64,000 nucleotides of DNA, taken from NCBI GenBank assembly GCA_019044685.2, contig JAGTXX020000006.1, forward strand, positions 806,001 through 870,000, in the 5' to 3' direction. Shown piece by piece: positions 34,362-45,326 of this stretch. Source of the DNA: Nannochloris sp. 'desiccata' (taxonomy: Eukaryota > Chlorophyta > Trebouxiophyceae > Chlorellales > Chlorellaceae). Both the position numbers and the translations under genes were made by a program. How positions within the stretch are numbered: the first letter of the stretch is position 1; every line of letters begins with the position of its first letter. The notes beneath the pieces are model-generated. The model made no database searches. It worked only from the letters and a program-made list of their open reading frames with translations, and was not told the DNA's origin.

Positions 34362-34801
34362 ATACACTAAATAAGTTTAATCTTCTTGCCGTTTATTTTA
34401 TTTTATACTTTCTTCCGAAAGTTTCATACAGCTCGGGAAAGGCTGCTTGCTGCACTTCTTTCTTCTTCTCGGCTGCTGTCTTTATTTTTTTTAATGTTTT
34501 AAATATTTACTATTGTTTATGCTAGTGCACGATGTGATGAGTAGGTAGATTTACGCTCTCAAACTGTAAGAAATCCTTTAATCATCTTGTATAGATAGTT
34601 TAAACCAACAGAAAGATCATTTTCATTGTAACAAATTACCGAGGGGGCGAGGGAAAAGAAGGTTTTAGTAATAAAAATATAAACAGGCCGAGAGAACACG
34701 TAGATTCCATCTATACAATTAAAGAATTAAGAACAGCAACCAGAAGACCAAGGAAAAATAGGATTTAATATATATCATATTCCTTGGTTCTGAAGTAATA
34801 T
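34362..34801. other. Tail-to-tail intergenic region, myosin / zinc-finger gene
   Basis: 440 bp between convergent stop codons. T-rich then A-rich, as expected for two opposing 3' UTRs. No other feature. Confidence 0.45.
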
Positions 34802-36535
34802 TTATTGAGGTACTGTTGGGTGTTGCTGAACATGCACGAATCCAGACCCGACACTTGAAGGTACAAATTGATGGTACATCACAGCAGGCACAGCACTAGC
34901 AGGAATAGCCGCATTTACAGTATTATATGTCTGATGCAGCCCATTGACAGGAATAAAAGTGCCACCACCACCTCTGCCTCCGCCTTGGAGAACAGGAGCG
35001 CCAGGAGGGCCTCGTCCATTTGCAGCATGCTCCTGCTGGAGCTGATGTTGTTGGCGCAATTGTTGAGCGTATTGCATCTGAGCAGCAAATTGCTGTTGTA
35101 CCTGAGGAGGTAAAGCAATATACATCTGTTGTTGATGCGGCTGAAGGCCAGATGGCGCTGCCATTGCAGCAACAACAGCGCCAGCGCCCTGCATTGCCCT
35201 TAATTGCTGCATATGTTGATACACCTGCTGTGCCTGCTGTGCTGACAATACACGTGGTCCTTGCTGTTGTTGTTGTGGAGGCACAGGCACAGGTACAGCC
35301 AGAGCAGCAACTGGTCCTGACCCAGTTCTATTTTTCAGTTCTTCAGAATTCTGACTAGCTAATCGAAGAGGGACTGGACCATCAACTGCATCTGCACCCC
35401 CTCCTGGTCTTCCTCCTCCTAAACGTACAGGAGATCTATTCAAAATCAAAGGTTCTTTTAAATCTTGATTAGGTAGATAGGCCAGCTGTCTTCGCCGCTC
35501 TCTACTAGGGGCCGAGCGACCTTGCCGTAAACCTGCTGCTGCAGCCAGCATTGGACTTAATGGCGGCTGCGTACTCGTATCATACAGGTATTGACCACCA
35601 GTAGTGGTAGTGTCTATTGGAGGCGGCGGTGCCTGTTGGGATGATAAAGAGCCTGAGCGGTGACTGGAATCTCGAGAGAAGCGGCTTTTAGCCACTGGCG
35701 GCGGTGGGAAAAGGTTATTGTCATAGGATTGCTGGTGTCTCCTCTTTCTTCCTTTAGATCCACCATGACCATCAATACCACTATCGAAACTAGGTTGCTG
35801 CCATTCAGAATCACTAGGTGGTGCTCCATGAGGACCACCTGCCGCTCTTGCGCCGGTAGCTGCCACTGCTTGCCTAATTTTGCATAAAGTGGCATGATGC
35901 GCTTTAACCGAAGAGAACATCAGTTTACTACATCTCTGGCATTTAACCAGACCGCTAAGAGAGCCTTCACAGCTGTCACCACTCGCAGGCTCTCGGTGAG
36001 CTAAAAGCGATGCAAAGGCATCAGTGCTCAGAGCAGATTGCTTTGCAAGCTCGGCAGCATCAGCTTCAATGCCATCTGCAAATGCCATTGCAGCTTTTAA
36101 TCGCTCTTCTGATGGAAATGGACGTGGGGCAAGATCTACAGCTTCTGTGGATGCCAAAGCTTCCTCTAAAGCCGATGCCGGCAGTCTGATAAAAAAGGAG
36201 GAATTTGAAAAGAAAAAAGGTGATAAGAATCGGCAAGCGCACAACAGCGGAGAACAAACGTCTATCAGCAACTCCCCACAGCGAATACATACCTTTCTAT
36301 TGGATTAGAGGCTGTCTCTTTAAATACCGTATATAAAAAGTCGACCGCTAAGTCTGGGTAGCTGGATCGCAGGGCTTCAGGGAGGGTGGCTACCTCCTCC
36401 GCCAATTCTGTGGAGACAAATTTTAGTTAGCGGGTAAGGGTAAGAAGGGAGATATCATGCCAAACAAGTCTTAAAGGGACAAAGTATGTTCATGTAAATT
36501 TGCTTACCGATTCGGAGAAGGTTTATTGTCTCCAT
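34802..36535 (-). CDS. Low-complexity protein with a C2HC-like zinc finger
   Basis: Exons 36535..36508, 36407..36293 and 36185..34802 give 508 residues; the frame runs METINLLRIE, then LAEEVATLPEALRSSYPDLA.., then RLPASALEEALAS. The N-terminal 150 residues are helical. A short zinc-binding motif follows, VKCQRCSKLMFSSVKAHHAT with LCK (C-x2-C-x11-H-H-x3-C pattern). The C-terminal half is disordered: a basic KGRKRRH patch (possible nuclear signal), Pro-rich runs, and long Gln-rich stretches (VPPQQQQQGP, QVQQQFAAQMQYAQ). The finger spacing is reminiscent of the N-terminal finger of SGF73/ataxin-7-like SAGA subunits, but this is weak. A transcription coactivator subunit is the best guess. Confidence 0.75.
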
Positions 36536-37424
36536 AGTCGCCCAGCACTAAAACTAATAGATAATGATACCCTTTAGCGAGTTCTTTCCGATATTATGTT
36601 CTCAAACGCTACTCGCAATCCTCGTCAAACGGTTGACCTCGTCATGTTTCTTGGCTGCTTGCATGCTTGTAGTATTTCGCGGAGTCCTCGCAACTTCTAC
36701 ACTGCTGAGGAACAGAAAAATTGGAATCTAATGTGCCTTGGCGCTACCCTATGAGCTGCCTTTGGGGGTCATCGGACGGTAGGCCTCTTCAATCTTCATT
36801 CCTCAGCAGACAGAGCAGGCCAAAAAACAGGGAAGCCACTGAAACAAAAGTATGTGCACGAGAGAAGCAGTTTTCTCAGACTCGTATCATCTAGGTAGCG
36901 CCATTCTTTACATCAAAAGGACGATGGTGCTAGCAGAACTTCGCGAATGCGGGAGCGGGAGGTCGTCTTCTTGACGATAAAAACGAGGCGGCGAAATATT
37001 AATGTTGTTTTTGCTATCATGCAGCGCGTGTAATCGCAAATCTTTTGCAAGTACACTACCTTTGCAACCAATGGGAGCAGAAATTACAATGGGCGTCATA
37101 GTCAGATGATTCTTAGCAACATTGTAGCAAGACTGTCGGGATATCCCGCCGGAAGATCACAACTTTCGAGCAAATTTTAGCAACCGCTCCTGGGCGCATA
37201 CAGCATCTACCTAGGTACCAGAAGAGCTATGAATGGCAGCTACGCATCAGATCTCGATCAATATTGCGATTGCCACCTTGTTGAGTATCGGAAGAAAAGT
37301 CTCGATGGCCAGGCTGGCAAGATTAGTCACTTTTTCGAACAAACCCAGGTCTAATTCCTGCATTTTGAAGTCACGTACTTTATTAAAATATTTCAAACAT
37401 ATAAATATCTAAGACTTGAGCACG
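36536..37424. other. Divergent intergenic region, zinc-finger gene / transaldolase-like gene
   Basis: 889 bp between divergent starts, carrying both promoters. TTAAAATATTTCAAACATATAAATATC directly upstream of the plus-strand gene is AT-rich and TATA-like (TATAAATA at 37400-37407). No gene recognised. Confidence 0.45.
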
Positions 37425-38834
37425 ATGCAGACCGCGTTCACTACTATGCGGCATCTGGGCTTGAACAGGCCAACAGCGATCACTCCTACCACCCAAAACA
37501 GGCGTAGAAGTGTCGTGATCCAGGCGAAAGCAACTGCTTATCAGCCACCCTCGTCAACAACGGGTGCAACGGAACTTGATGCGCTTGAACGTTATAGCGA
37601 GGTGAGCATGCACTATAAATCAAGCTTAATCAATGCAAGCCTGCACCTTGAACCCGATGGAGGCAGCCTTGTTCTATGGCTGATGCTACATTTATTGTAG
37701 ATTAGGGCAATTGCTGCTCAGAACTCTCCATGACCGATCCACTCACCCATCTTTATTTCTCCCCCCACCCCCACCCATTTTCCCGTGGCGCAGGTGGTGC
37801 CAGACGTTATGCTCAGCCAGGCCTTACAAACCATCGAGAAATCCAAAGCAGCAACATCTTCTCGCGGTGTCATTGCAGGCATCATGGCCAACCCCACTGG
37901 AACTGGTCGCTATAAATTCGCCATTGAACAAGCTCGGTATTATAAAAAAGACAGCGGTATCTCTGGCCCTGAGCTCACTGCTTTACAAGTGGACAAAGCC
38001 CTTGTAAACGTCGGTGGACTTATGTTGGAATCCATTTCTGGTCGTGTGTCTACTGAAATTGATGCTCGTTTAGCTCACGACACTGACAAACTCGTTGCTC
38101 GTGGACGCCAAATCGTTGCCCTTTACTCTGAAGATGGCATCAGCAAAGATCGCTTGGTTATTCGCATGCCTGCTACCTGGGAAGCCATCCAAGCTGCCCA
38201 AACCTTGGAAAATGAAGGTGTTGCCACCCATTTGGTATGCATCTTCAGTTTTGTCCAGGCTGTCGCTGCTGCCCAAGCCGGCGTCTCTGTGATTCAAATC
38301 AACGCCGGTCGCTTGGCTGACTGGTATGACAGAAATCCCGGTATGTTGCGTGATCCTAACGCTCCTTTGGAAGCCCGTGCTATGGAAATGGCTGGTTATG
38401 GCGCGGCACAAGCAAATCCCGGTCTTTTACTCGCTGAAAAGGTATTTGCATACTTGAAAACGAATAACCCTAAAACTAAATTAATGGCGTCAGGGCTTCG
38501 TACCAAACAAGAAGCTTTAGCTTTGGCTGGTTGTGACTATTTGGTGGTGGGACCTCGTGTTTTACAAGGTTTACAATCTGCGTCTACTCTTGAAGGGTAC
38601 AATGATGGTCTCCATGTCTCAGAATCGCAAGGAATGAAGCCCAAGCTCACTGCTGAGTTTGCCAAAAACTATGAAATTAGTTCCGTGGAGACGGGGGAAG
38701 TGAGTAAAGCCATTTTTGAGGATCAGTTGGGTTTAGCTGGAAAGGAGTTGTTAAATGAGAGTGTACAGAGCATGGTGTTGGATGCGAATAGATTGGAACC
38801 TTTGTTTTTGAACCAGGCTGGAGGACAGGAGTAG
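37425..38834 (+). CDS. Plastid transaldolase-like protein lacking the Schiff-base lysine
   Basis: Exons 37425..37601 and 37794..38834 (GCGAG/gtgagc, gcgcag) give 405 residues. Transaldolase moves a dihydroxyacetone unit between sugar phosphates. The fold is clearly that of the TalA/B group: GLMLESISGRVSTEIDARLA, RLVIRMPATWEAIQAAQTLE, FSFVQAVAAAQAGVSVIQIN, GRLADWYDRNPG, MASGLRTKQEALALAGCDYL. Compared with E. coli TalB (from memory), the Schiff-base Lys132 is Arg here (codon CGC in VIRMPATW), the NLT stretch is HLV, and the Ser before the GR motif is gone; the Glu of STEIDARL and the Asn of MANPT are kept. It should therefore not catalyse classical transaldolase chemistry. The N-terminus (MQTAFTTMRHLGLNRP.., Arg-rich) looks like a transit peptide. 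A regulatory or sugar-binding role is possible. Confidence 0.9.
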
Positions 38835-39166
38835 AGAGGGAGGAGAGCATTTAAAATAAAATCTCTTATCGGAGAACGGGTTTAAAAATATCATAAATAA
38901 AAATTCAAATTGCCGGCTGGCTGGGTAATATTGCCCTGTGGCCTTTATTTTTACTGGAGAAATAAAGAAATAATAATCACACATTGGTATATTTCTTGTA
39001 TCTGTGTGTCTTAGGTAGTTAGCGTTCTCTTTTTTCTTTCTTTCTTTCTCTCCCCATTAGTTTCGTTATTTTGACTTTCTTTTGTAGTCGTCGATGTCGT
39101 CGTTTTGTCTTTAGTTATTTTTCAATTGTTAAATCGGTAGTGTGTAAATTTTGTGTGTTATACCAC

Positions 39167-40382
39167 TCAACTACTATTCAGTCCATCTAACCTTTTCTTT
39201 GCTTCCATGTTTGACGGCTCAACTAAAAGTGCACTTTCTAAATGCCGTTTTGCTTCATCTTTCTTTTCAAGCTCCATTTCGGCGGCGGCAGCCCTGAGCA
39301 AAGCCTTCACGTTTGAAGGTTGTCGCCCCAACACTGCCAAAGAATCAGCTAACGCCTCTTCCCAACGCTGTAACTTTAAAAGTGCCATTGCACGGTTATT
39401 CCACGCTGCTATCATCAATGTGTCTAGGTGTATTGCCTTAGTATAGTACTGTATTGCCTCTTCCCATAACCCTTTTTTAAAGGCGGTATTGCCTTCTTCC
39501 TTTGCCGCTTCTGCCGGGGTCAAATCTCGTACTTGCACTGCTTTCGCTTTGGCCTTACTATCTACTTGTATACGACGCAGTACTTCAGCACTGCTATCAG
39601 CTTCTCTACGTTTCGCTGCTTGATTTTTTGCTTGTTTTACCCACTCCGCCTCTGACGAGATCTCAGTTAAATATAAATCTCGGCGCTCGAAATTATCTCC
39701 ATCATCCAAAACACGCGCTAAAAATGCATCTCCTTTTACTTCGATAGGTTTATCGCAACAATGGGCTATTTCTGTTGCTCTGATATTTCTAGCACAGCCT
39801 CTGACTGACCCTTCATCGTCGACATACATATTGACACCAATAAAACCATAGTCTCTAGAATTAGATAATAAAGCGATGTTTTCTACCATTTGCATGCCTG
39901 TGGCTATGTTGAGAAGATTGTCGTCTATTTCAGTCCCTGCGGGGAGTTTGCTGCGGAGTTCGGCGCGTTGGGCGGCGAGCATGGCGGCGGTTTTTGTCGG
40001 GCCTTTGGTTCGAAAATGTTCCTGTGTAAAGTTATTAATTAAGTATTATTTGGGCAAAGATATAGACTAGTTTAGTAAAATAGGTATAAAGCTAAGGTTT
40101 TTGTGGGTCAAGGTATGCACATAGAGGGCAAAGCAAGGGAGCAGGAATTGGCGGCGGCGGCGGCATACCTTCATGGCGTCGAGAAGACACTCGACCTCTT
40201 TACCAGGCTCGTAGGACATCTCCAGTTCCTGTATAGGTTCTGCCCTGTATGGAAATTACACCAAGAAATATGTTAATCTAAAAAGATAAGTAACCAAGGC
40301 CTCCAACCATTGCAAGATGGCAAACTCACATGTCGGCAGGTATATAGATATACTTAAATCTACGCACTTCGTTGGACCCCAT
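39167..40382 (-). CDS. TPR-repeat protein, co-chaperone-like
   Basis: Exons 40382..40330, 40244..40169 and 40021..39167 give 327 residues; splice sites are GACAT/gtgagt, tacag, ATGAAG/gtatgc, cacag. The N-terminal 150 residues start MGSNEVRRFKYIYIPADMAE and have no family I recognise. The C-terminal half has three TPR units: AKEEGNTAFKKGLWEEAIQY, AIHLDTLMIAAWNNRAMALL, and VLGRQPSNVKALLRAAAAEM followed by a last helix pair. The basic and Asn residues of an Hsp70/Hsp90 carboxylate clamp (K..GN..F, N...A..LK) are plausible but were not modelled. It lies head to head with RNase H2C with only 168 bp between start codons. Confidence 0.85.
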
Positions 40383-40550
40383 GATGTCTCGATGATATAA
40401 TGAAGCGTATTTATATGCGGTCAATGACTTGAAATTCATTGAATCAAAGCTTTTTTGCCAACTTCATTTTTTCTTTAAACGAAAATTTGAATTTTCAAGG
40501 TCATCTGCTAAAACTACAGCAAACTAATCAATTTTTAAAAAACAAATACG
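40383..40550. promoter_or_regulatory. Compact bidirectional promoter, TPR gene / RNase H2C
   Basis: 168 bp separates the two start codons, so the genes very likely share a promoter. TGATATAATGAAGCGTATTTATATG occupies the side next to the TPR gene; the other side is A-rich. No defined motif is assigned. Confidence 0.6.
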
Positions 40551-41175
40551 ATGTCAGTCGCTCGAAATATCAATATTGGCGAAGCGCCTTCAGCCTCTGT
40601 GCACTATCTGCAGGGGTGTAAGATCGATTTCAATGGCGAAGCTCCAGTGTCTGAATATTTCAAACCTACTGTAACAGGCGAGCTTGTAGAGTAGTGCAGT
40701 GGCTTCGTGATAGCACGATCGTCTCAATTACTGCGGTTATTATTCCCCGATTATCAAATTCTTTGATCTTAAAGTTCAATTTCGAAATTCCCGACGACCG
40801 GAGATCTCAAAATTTCTTTTCGTTATCCTTGCAGATAGTCAACCTGATGGAACCATAGTGCTTGAAGCCAGCTTTAGAGGTAGATTTATGAAAGGATCTG
40901 AAATATTCCTTCCAGAAGGGTTTAGCGGCGCTGTGTTGGAGAAAAAAGAAGGTTCAAATGGCACCGAGGCCACCACCAGCTACAGCGCTACTGGCACTTT
41001 TGATTCTTTTACCTATTGGAACCACGACACTGCCCCTGTTGCTACAGATGGTATTCGACGAGCGATGGAATGGGCTGCACTTGCTTCTCATATTCACAAG
41101 CCTGTAGATCACAAAGACGTAGAGGCAGAAGTAGCAAAGAGGGAAGCCCAAGGAAAAGACAAAGAAGCTAAGTAG
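40551..41175 (+). CDS. RNASEH2C: Ribonuclease H2 subunit C
   Basis: Non-catalytic subunit of RNase H2, which removes ribonucleotides from genomic DNA. Exons 40551..40677 and 40835..41175 give 155 residues. Family hallmarks are VHYLQGCKIDFNGEAPVSEY, FKPTV, LEASFRGRFMKG and FDSFTYWNHDT, in the right order; human RNASEH2C has about the same length. The acceptor is excellent (TTTTCGTTATCCTTGCAG). It demands one base from exon 1, and no GT donor in that phase exists near the end of the conserved part. CAG/GCGAGC at 40678 fits both the phase and the protein alignment (..TVT-DSQPDGT..), so I model a GC-AG intron of 157 nt. Confidence 0.8.
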
Positions 41176-41381
41176 AAGAACGAAACAGTCTAGAGATATT
41201 ATAAATACTTGACTATAACCTTAGAACTTTAATTTGTTGAAAGATTGATGTTGTGTAGTGCGATTTACAGAAGAAGGACTAGAGTACAGGAAAAAATTTA
41301 GAGATACAAAGTCAAGGAGCCGTCAGATCGTCTTTTCTCTGTTAAAAGAACAGATCATTATTCTTAATATTTATAGCTAGT

Positions 41382-42029
41382 TTACACGCTAACAAGCATA
41401 TTTCTTGGCGGTCCATGCGCACAATTAACAAACACAGCAAACCATAGCACCAAGACCAGTAATCCAAACAACCAAAGCCCTATTAATATGGCGCCACCTA
41501 GCAACTTCCACGCCAGGCCGAGTGTAATAGCTGATGGAAGGACCGTTCTAAGAAAGGCTCGCCCATCTACAAAATTGCCACGCGACGCCATCAACCACGC
41601 TACTTGAACATGGTCCCACCGTCTATAATCTCCATACCGCACGCTATTTAAAAAATGAGCTACAAAGGAATGGCAATTCTCATTTAGAAAGCTATATTCG
41701 CGTCGTCGAACGACATCAGCAGAAAAACTTAAAAAATCATCCCAACACGTGCCTAAAGACTTGGCACCACCACCTAATCGAGCGGCACTAAGGTTTACTT
41801 GTTCACGGATGACTACAGCGCTTTCTGGTTTCAAAGAAAGGTATCGAGCTGGACCTCCAAAAGCCATATCGCCATCTCGTAGAGTGACGGCAAAATCTAA
41901 AATTGTGCCATCAGATTTAGCGATGCCTACGTGGCCTATCACTGGCCAAATCCACGATAAAACAGGGATAGGAGCCCAGACTAGAGAATACGGCTGAGGT
42001 GCGGTTCCTGTAGTATGCTCTCGATCCAT
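41382..42029 (-). CDS. TMEM222/RTE1-family membrane protein (DUF778)
   Basis: 215 residues, no intron. Recognisable family stretches are WIWPVIGHVGIAKSDGTILD, LGTCWDDFLSFSADVV and YSFLNENCHSFVAHFLN. Two C-terminal hydrophobic segments (TVLPSAITLGLAWKLLG, AILIGLWLFGLLVLVLWFAV) make it an ER or Golgi membrane protein. In Arabidopsis the homologue RTE1 modulates the ethylene receptor ETR1; the animal protein TMEM222 has no settled function. The conserved His, Asn-Cys and His (GHVGI, NENCHSF) resemble a papain-like LRAT/NlpC arrangement, though activity is unproven. Confidence 0.88.
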   Translation of the reverse strand: MDREHTTGTAPQPYSLVWAPIPVLSWIWPVIGHVGIAKSDGTILDFAVTLRDGDMAFGGPARYLSLKPESAVVIREQVNLSAARLGGGAKSLGTCWDDFLSFSADVVRRREYSFLNENCHSFVAHFLNSVRYGDYRRWDHVQVAWLMASRGNFVDGRAFLRTVLPSAITLGLAWKLLGGAILIGLWLFGLLVLVLWFAVFVNCAHGPPRNMLVSV

Positions 42030-42280
42030 TGTTTTGAATCTAAATTATTGAGAAGTTTTGTCAGAGATGCCTATACTTAGCTTTTCAGCAGGCGAAATAG
42101 CAGTGTAAATTTATTTGTGAACATGGACGTATTTTTGCGCTTCCTTCTCTCTCTATTCTGTAATTTCATTCATTTCTCAGAGCCTCCGCAAGGCGCTGTC
42201 CGACGGTCGCTGTCCCGTTGCTATCTAAATGAGGTCAATATCTCTTACATTATAGGCTAGAGAATACCATCTCCCAAGCT

Positions 42281-44444
42281 TTATTCCAGTATGATAACAT
42301 CATCATCATCATCATCGTCCCCTTTAGCAGCAGTAGCCACCTTGGCCCGCTTAGCATCTCCGTCGCCACCATCACTGTCAATACCATTTTCACCAGCAAC
42401 ATGTTTCCTTTTACTTTGAGCTGGCTTTACAGCTGGCCCTTCATCCTCACTCTCCACAATATTAAACGTACCATCTGCGTTTTCAAGCGATAATGGACCC
42501 CCTTTGCGACCCACACCGCCTTGAACGGCCGCCGCCGCAGCGGCACCTTCTCCTCCGTCCTCTCCTGCCTCCTCTGCTGTTGCGACTACAGGCACCTCTC
42601 CTTCTACCACAAATTTGTGTGGATGCACTTCCTCATCCCATGTTTCTTGATGTGTAATCACCATCTGCAGCTTTAAATGTTGTCTTTGATCTTGAATATC
42701 CAAGACAGTATTGTTCACCATCCCGCCAGCAGGAAGTTCTGCCAATAACTTTGGTAAATGAGCTGCGTTTTCTTTTATTTCTTCTGCTTCAAGCCCTTCC
42801 CCTTCTTCATACAACCAAGATACATAATCTGTGGCTCTGGTATATGAAAAACAAGGCTCGATCATTCCTAGATGATTTCTCAAAACTTTTTTCAAGAATT
42901 CTTCAAGCGTGGTTTGTTTTGTGTTCACCCGCACCTGTAATCGTGCAGTGCCACAGACAGCACACCCAGGGTTTGGAGGTTCTAGCATAGTAGGAATAAT
43001 AAATTTGCGATTACTCAAATCTTGGCGGAGGAAAGACGCGCGACAGGTGGATGCATCTCCTGCGCCGGCGAGTAACTTCAAAGCCTCGATCACAATCAAA
43101 CCTGAAATGATCGCATTCGTAGTTGCAATAGCGTGGATAATGTTACCAGCCATGCCTTTGGTGTCAAAGAGCGATTGAGGAGGAATGTGATAGCACATGC
43201 TGCGAAGATTAGCGGCAGCGGAGACGAACTCTACAGCGAGATCATCATCTTTGTCAAAGGTTAATGAGCCGACCTCGGCTGAACGGTTTTCTAAAATCTG
43301 ACGAGCAGCCTCAATAAACACAGCTGCACTTTGCTCAACAGTCCAGACTTCATTTTGATTGGTCAATCCAAGCGTCGCGCAGGCACTGCCACTACTTGCA
43401 TTTTGATTACCAATTTCAACACCAGCATTACTATCTAGTTTCAAAAACTCCAAGCTGATTGGCCTTGGAGGCGTCCTTCCCTCCCAAACCTCTTTCTCTG
43501 CCGTCTCTAAAACTTCCCGAATCTTGGCATCAAAGACATGGGTGAACACTTTTCGAGCGAAACCTTCCGCGCTTTCTTTAGCACCGCGAATTAAAGCGCC
43601 ATCAGGGTCCAAATCATTTTCTCCATCAGACGGGCCGAAAAGTAGAGGAAATAAAAGATCCTTTGCCCAAACAACACAGTGAATAGGCTTATCCGGGGAG
43701 GTACGGATAGTACATACGGCATATGACTTTGGTACTGGTTTCGATTGGCAGTCAAAGCATTCAGTTTGACCCTCCACGTGAACAGACACTTGACCCAGGT
43801 AGCCTGCAGTGCCGGATTCTACTAAAGGTACTTTAGCTGCTAGACACATTCGATTGACGTGGCGACGTGCATCGAGATTATCCAAACCGTTAAGTACAAG
43901 ATCGAATTGTTTGAAGAAGTCGATGTCGTATTTTGATTCTTTAACGTTGGCTTGATGGGCGGTGATTGAAACGTCGGGGCGGAATTGCTTGACAGCAGCA
44001 GCAGCAACGGAAGCTTTGCTTTGCCCTACGTGGTGTTTGCGGAAGAGGAATTGGCGGTTAAGATTGCTGACCTCGATAGTGTCTAGATCGATCTGCAAGT
44101 TATTTTTAGGAAAAAGTAGTGATCAGTGGTGAAGATTAAAATGGGCTCAAATTTATAGCACGAGTTTGTTGAAGAAGCTTAAGGTCAAATTTTAGACGCC
44201 TGGTATAACTTACGGTTTCGACGATTTTAAAACCAGAGAGAACAAGCGTCTTTAGTAGCTCACACCCAATGCCACCAGCTCCAACGGCAAGCACTTTAGC
44301 ATTCGCGATCTGAAGAGTTGAAACATCGATTGGTCAGTTTCAAAATCTATTGATGTATTTCATGTTAGTCCAAAAACTTACCCGCTCCTTCATATCAAGA
44401 GAAAAAGCTCCCTGTGGCCACTGGATCGCATTTTGCTCTGACAT
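42281..44444 (-). CDS. UBA2: SUMO-activating enzyme subunit 2
   Basis: Catalytic half of the SUMO E1: adenylates SUMO, then holds it as a thioester before passing it to UBC9. Exons 44444..44382, 44309..44214 and 44092..42281 give 656 residues. Motifs in order: ATP-binding [20 protein letters not shown] (from residue 28), [33 protein letters not shown], zinc cysteines ECFDC and GCAVCG, and the catalytic cysteine in [20 protein letters not shown] (Cys180). The ubiquitin-fold domain follows, and the tail is acidic with [10 protein letters not shown] and a run of Asp before VIILE. The C-terminal VIILE fits a SUMO-interacting motif. Length matches the family. Confidence 0.95.
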
Positions 44445-44614
44445 TTTCAAAATAATCGTCAGTGCCAGCACTGCAGCCCACTGTCTGCAAGGGAAATAAA
44501 TATAATATGCAAGAAATGTCCATGAGCGCAAATGATAGAATACTTCGGGCAAGCTGAGTGCATCATGTTTTGCCTGCTGCGCCAAGCCCGCGACGGCTTA
44601 ACTGCAAGTCTATA
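44445..44614. promoter_or_regulatory. Upstream region of UBA2
   Basis: 170 bp between UBA2 and the PAN pseudogene. Probably the UBA2 promoter; no motif is assigned. Confidence 0.35.
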
Positions 44615-44630
44615 TTTAGGGTTTAGGGTT
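44615..44630 (+). repeat. Short interstitial telomere-like tract
   Basis: TTTAGGGTTTAGGGTT, two tandem copies of the Arabidopsis-type telomere unit plus two bases. It sits directly at the 3' edge of the PAN pseudogene. Two units are too few to exclude chance. Confidence 0.5.
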
Positions 44631-44635
44631 CAGGC

Positions 44636-45135
44636 CACCAAAACTGCACCCAATACTTCCAGTTTCTAAAGCTTCTGCAGGTGGTAAGGATGTGATCAAA
44701 CCAGCTATTACAGAGTAGACCTTGGTGACGGCAGGGCAAGCTTTTAAGGACAGCCAGAGATGGGGCTGCAGGTGACCCTGGAGTTAGCAACAGCAGAGGC
44801 AGTGCCATCAGCTGTGGTACCAGGAGTAGTTGAGGGGGAATGTAAGAGAACTTGATAGTATTTGGAGCATCAATAGAGTCGACCACAGTAGTGGATGCCT
44901 CTGGGGTAGGCCCTATACCGCTGGCACCGCCGGAGAACTCGCCGTTAGCACTGGGCCTAGGGCTGGTTGCCAATGTGCTCAACGCACACGCGGTATCCAG
45001 CAGCCCATTTGCGATCCCTTGCCTGACGCAAAAGAGACTCTTCAGTGGACTTACCGGTATTCTGAACAATGTGAGGGTGCCTAAAGGGCTGAAGGTGTCT
45101 GGCTGATGCCACAGCAAATCCCTGTCTTTCTTCAC
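44636..45135 (-). pseudogene. Decayed PAN/FN3 gene
   Basis: On the minus strand ESLLRQARDRKWAAGYRVC followed by VEHIGNQP matches the end of the PAN domain in the neighbours (compare GKWAAGYRRCVEQI at 10.7 kb). A stop follows at once. The next frame continues as SANGEFSGGASG.. TTVVDSIDA, equivalent to the FN3 start, then shifts again. At least one stop and two frameshifts break it, and no signal-peptide exon is seen. Its orientation is opposite to the intact gene that starts 190 bp further on. Confidence 0.75.
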
Positions 45136-45326
45136 AACCCTCGAAAATTGTGGAAAATTGGGTTTAAATTAGGGGAGATTTTGCAAGCCTGCTATGCTCC
45201 TTTGAAAGGCCAATGGGTACCGCGTGGTCCGAAAAGCTGCCTTTCAAACTCAATGATTTAGCCTTTTAAAAGGCAAGTGCTAGTATTTAAGCTGCAGCGG
45301 CGCTAGCTGCTTCAGATTTTCAAATC
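45136..45326. promoter_or_regulatory. Upstream region of the double-PAN gene
   Basis: 191 bp. An inverted pair, TTTGAAAGGC (45201-45210) and GCCTTTTAAAAGGC (45262-45275), may be regulatory. Nothing else is seen. Confidence 0.3.

Noticed and set aside
34802..36535. Firm assignment to SGF73/ataxin-7
   Set aside because: Only the finger spacing is similar; no SCA7 domain is seen, so the gene is left unnamed.
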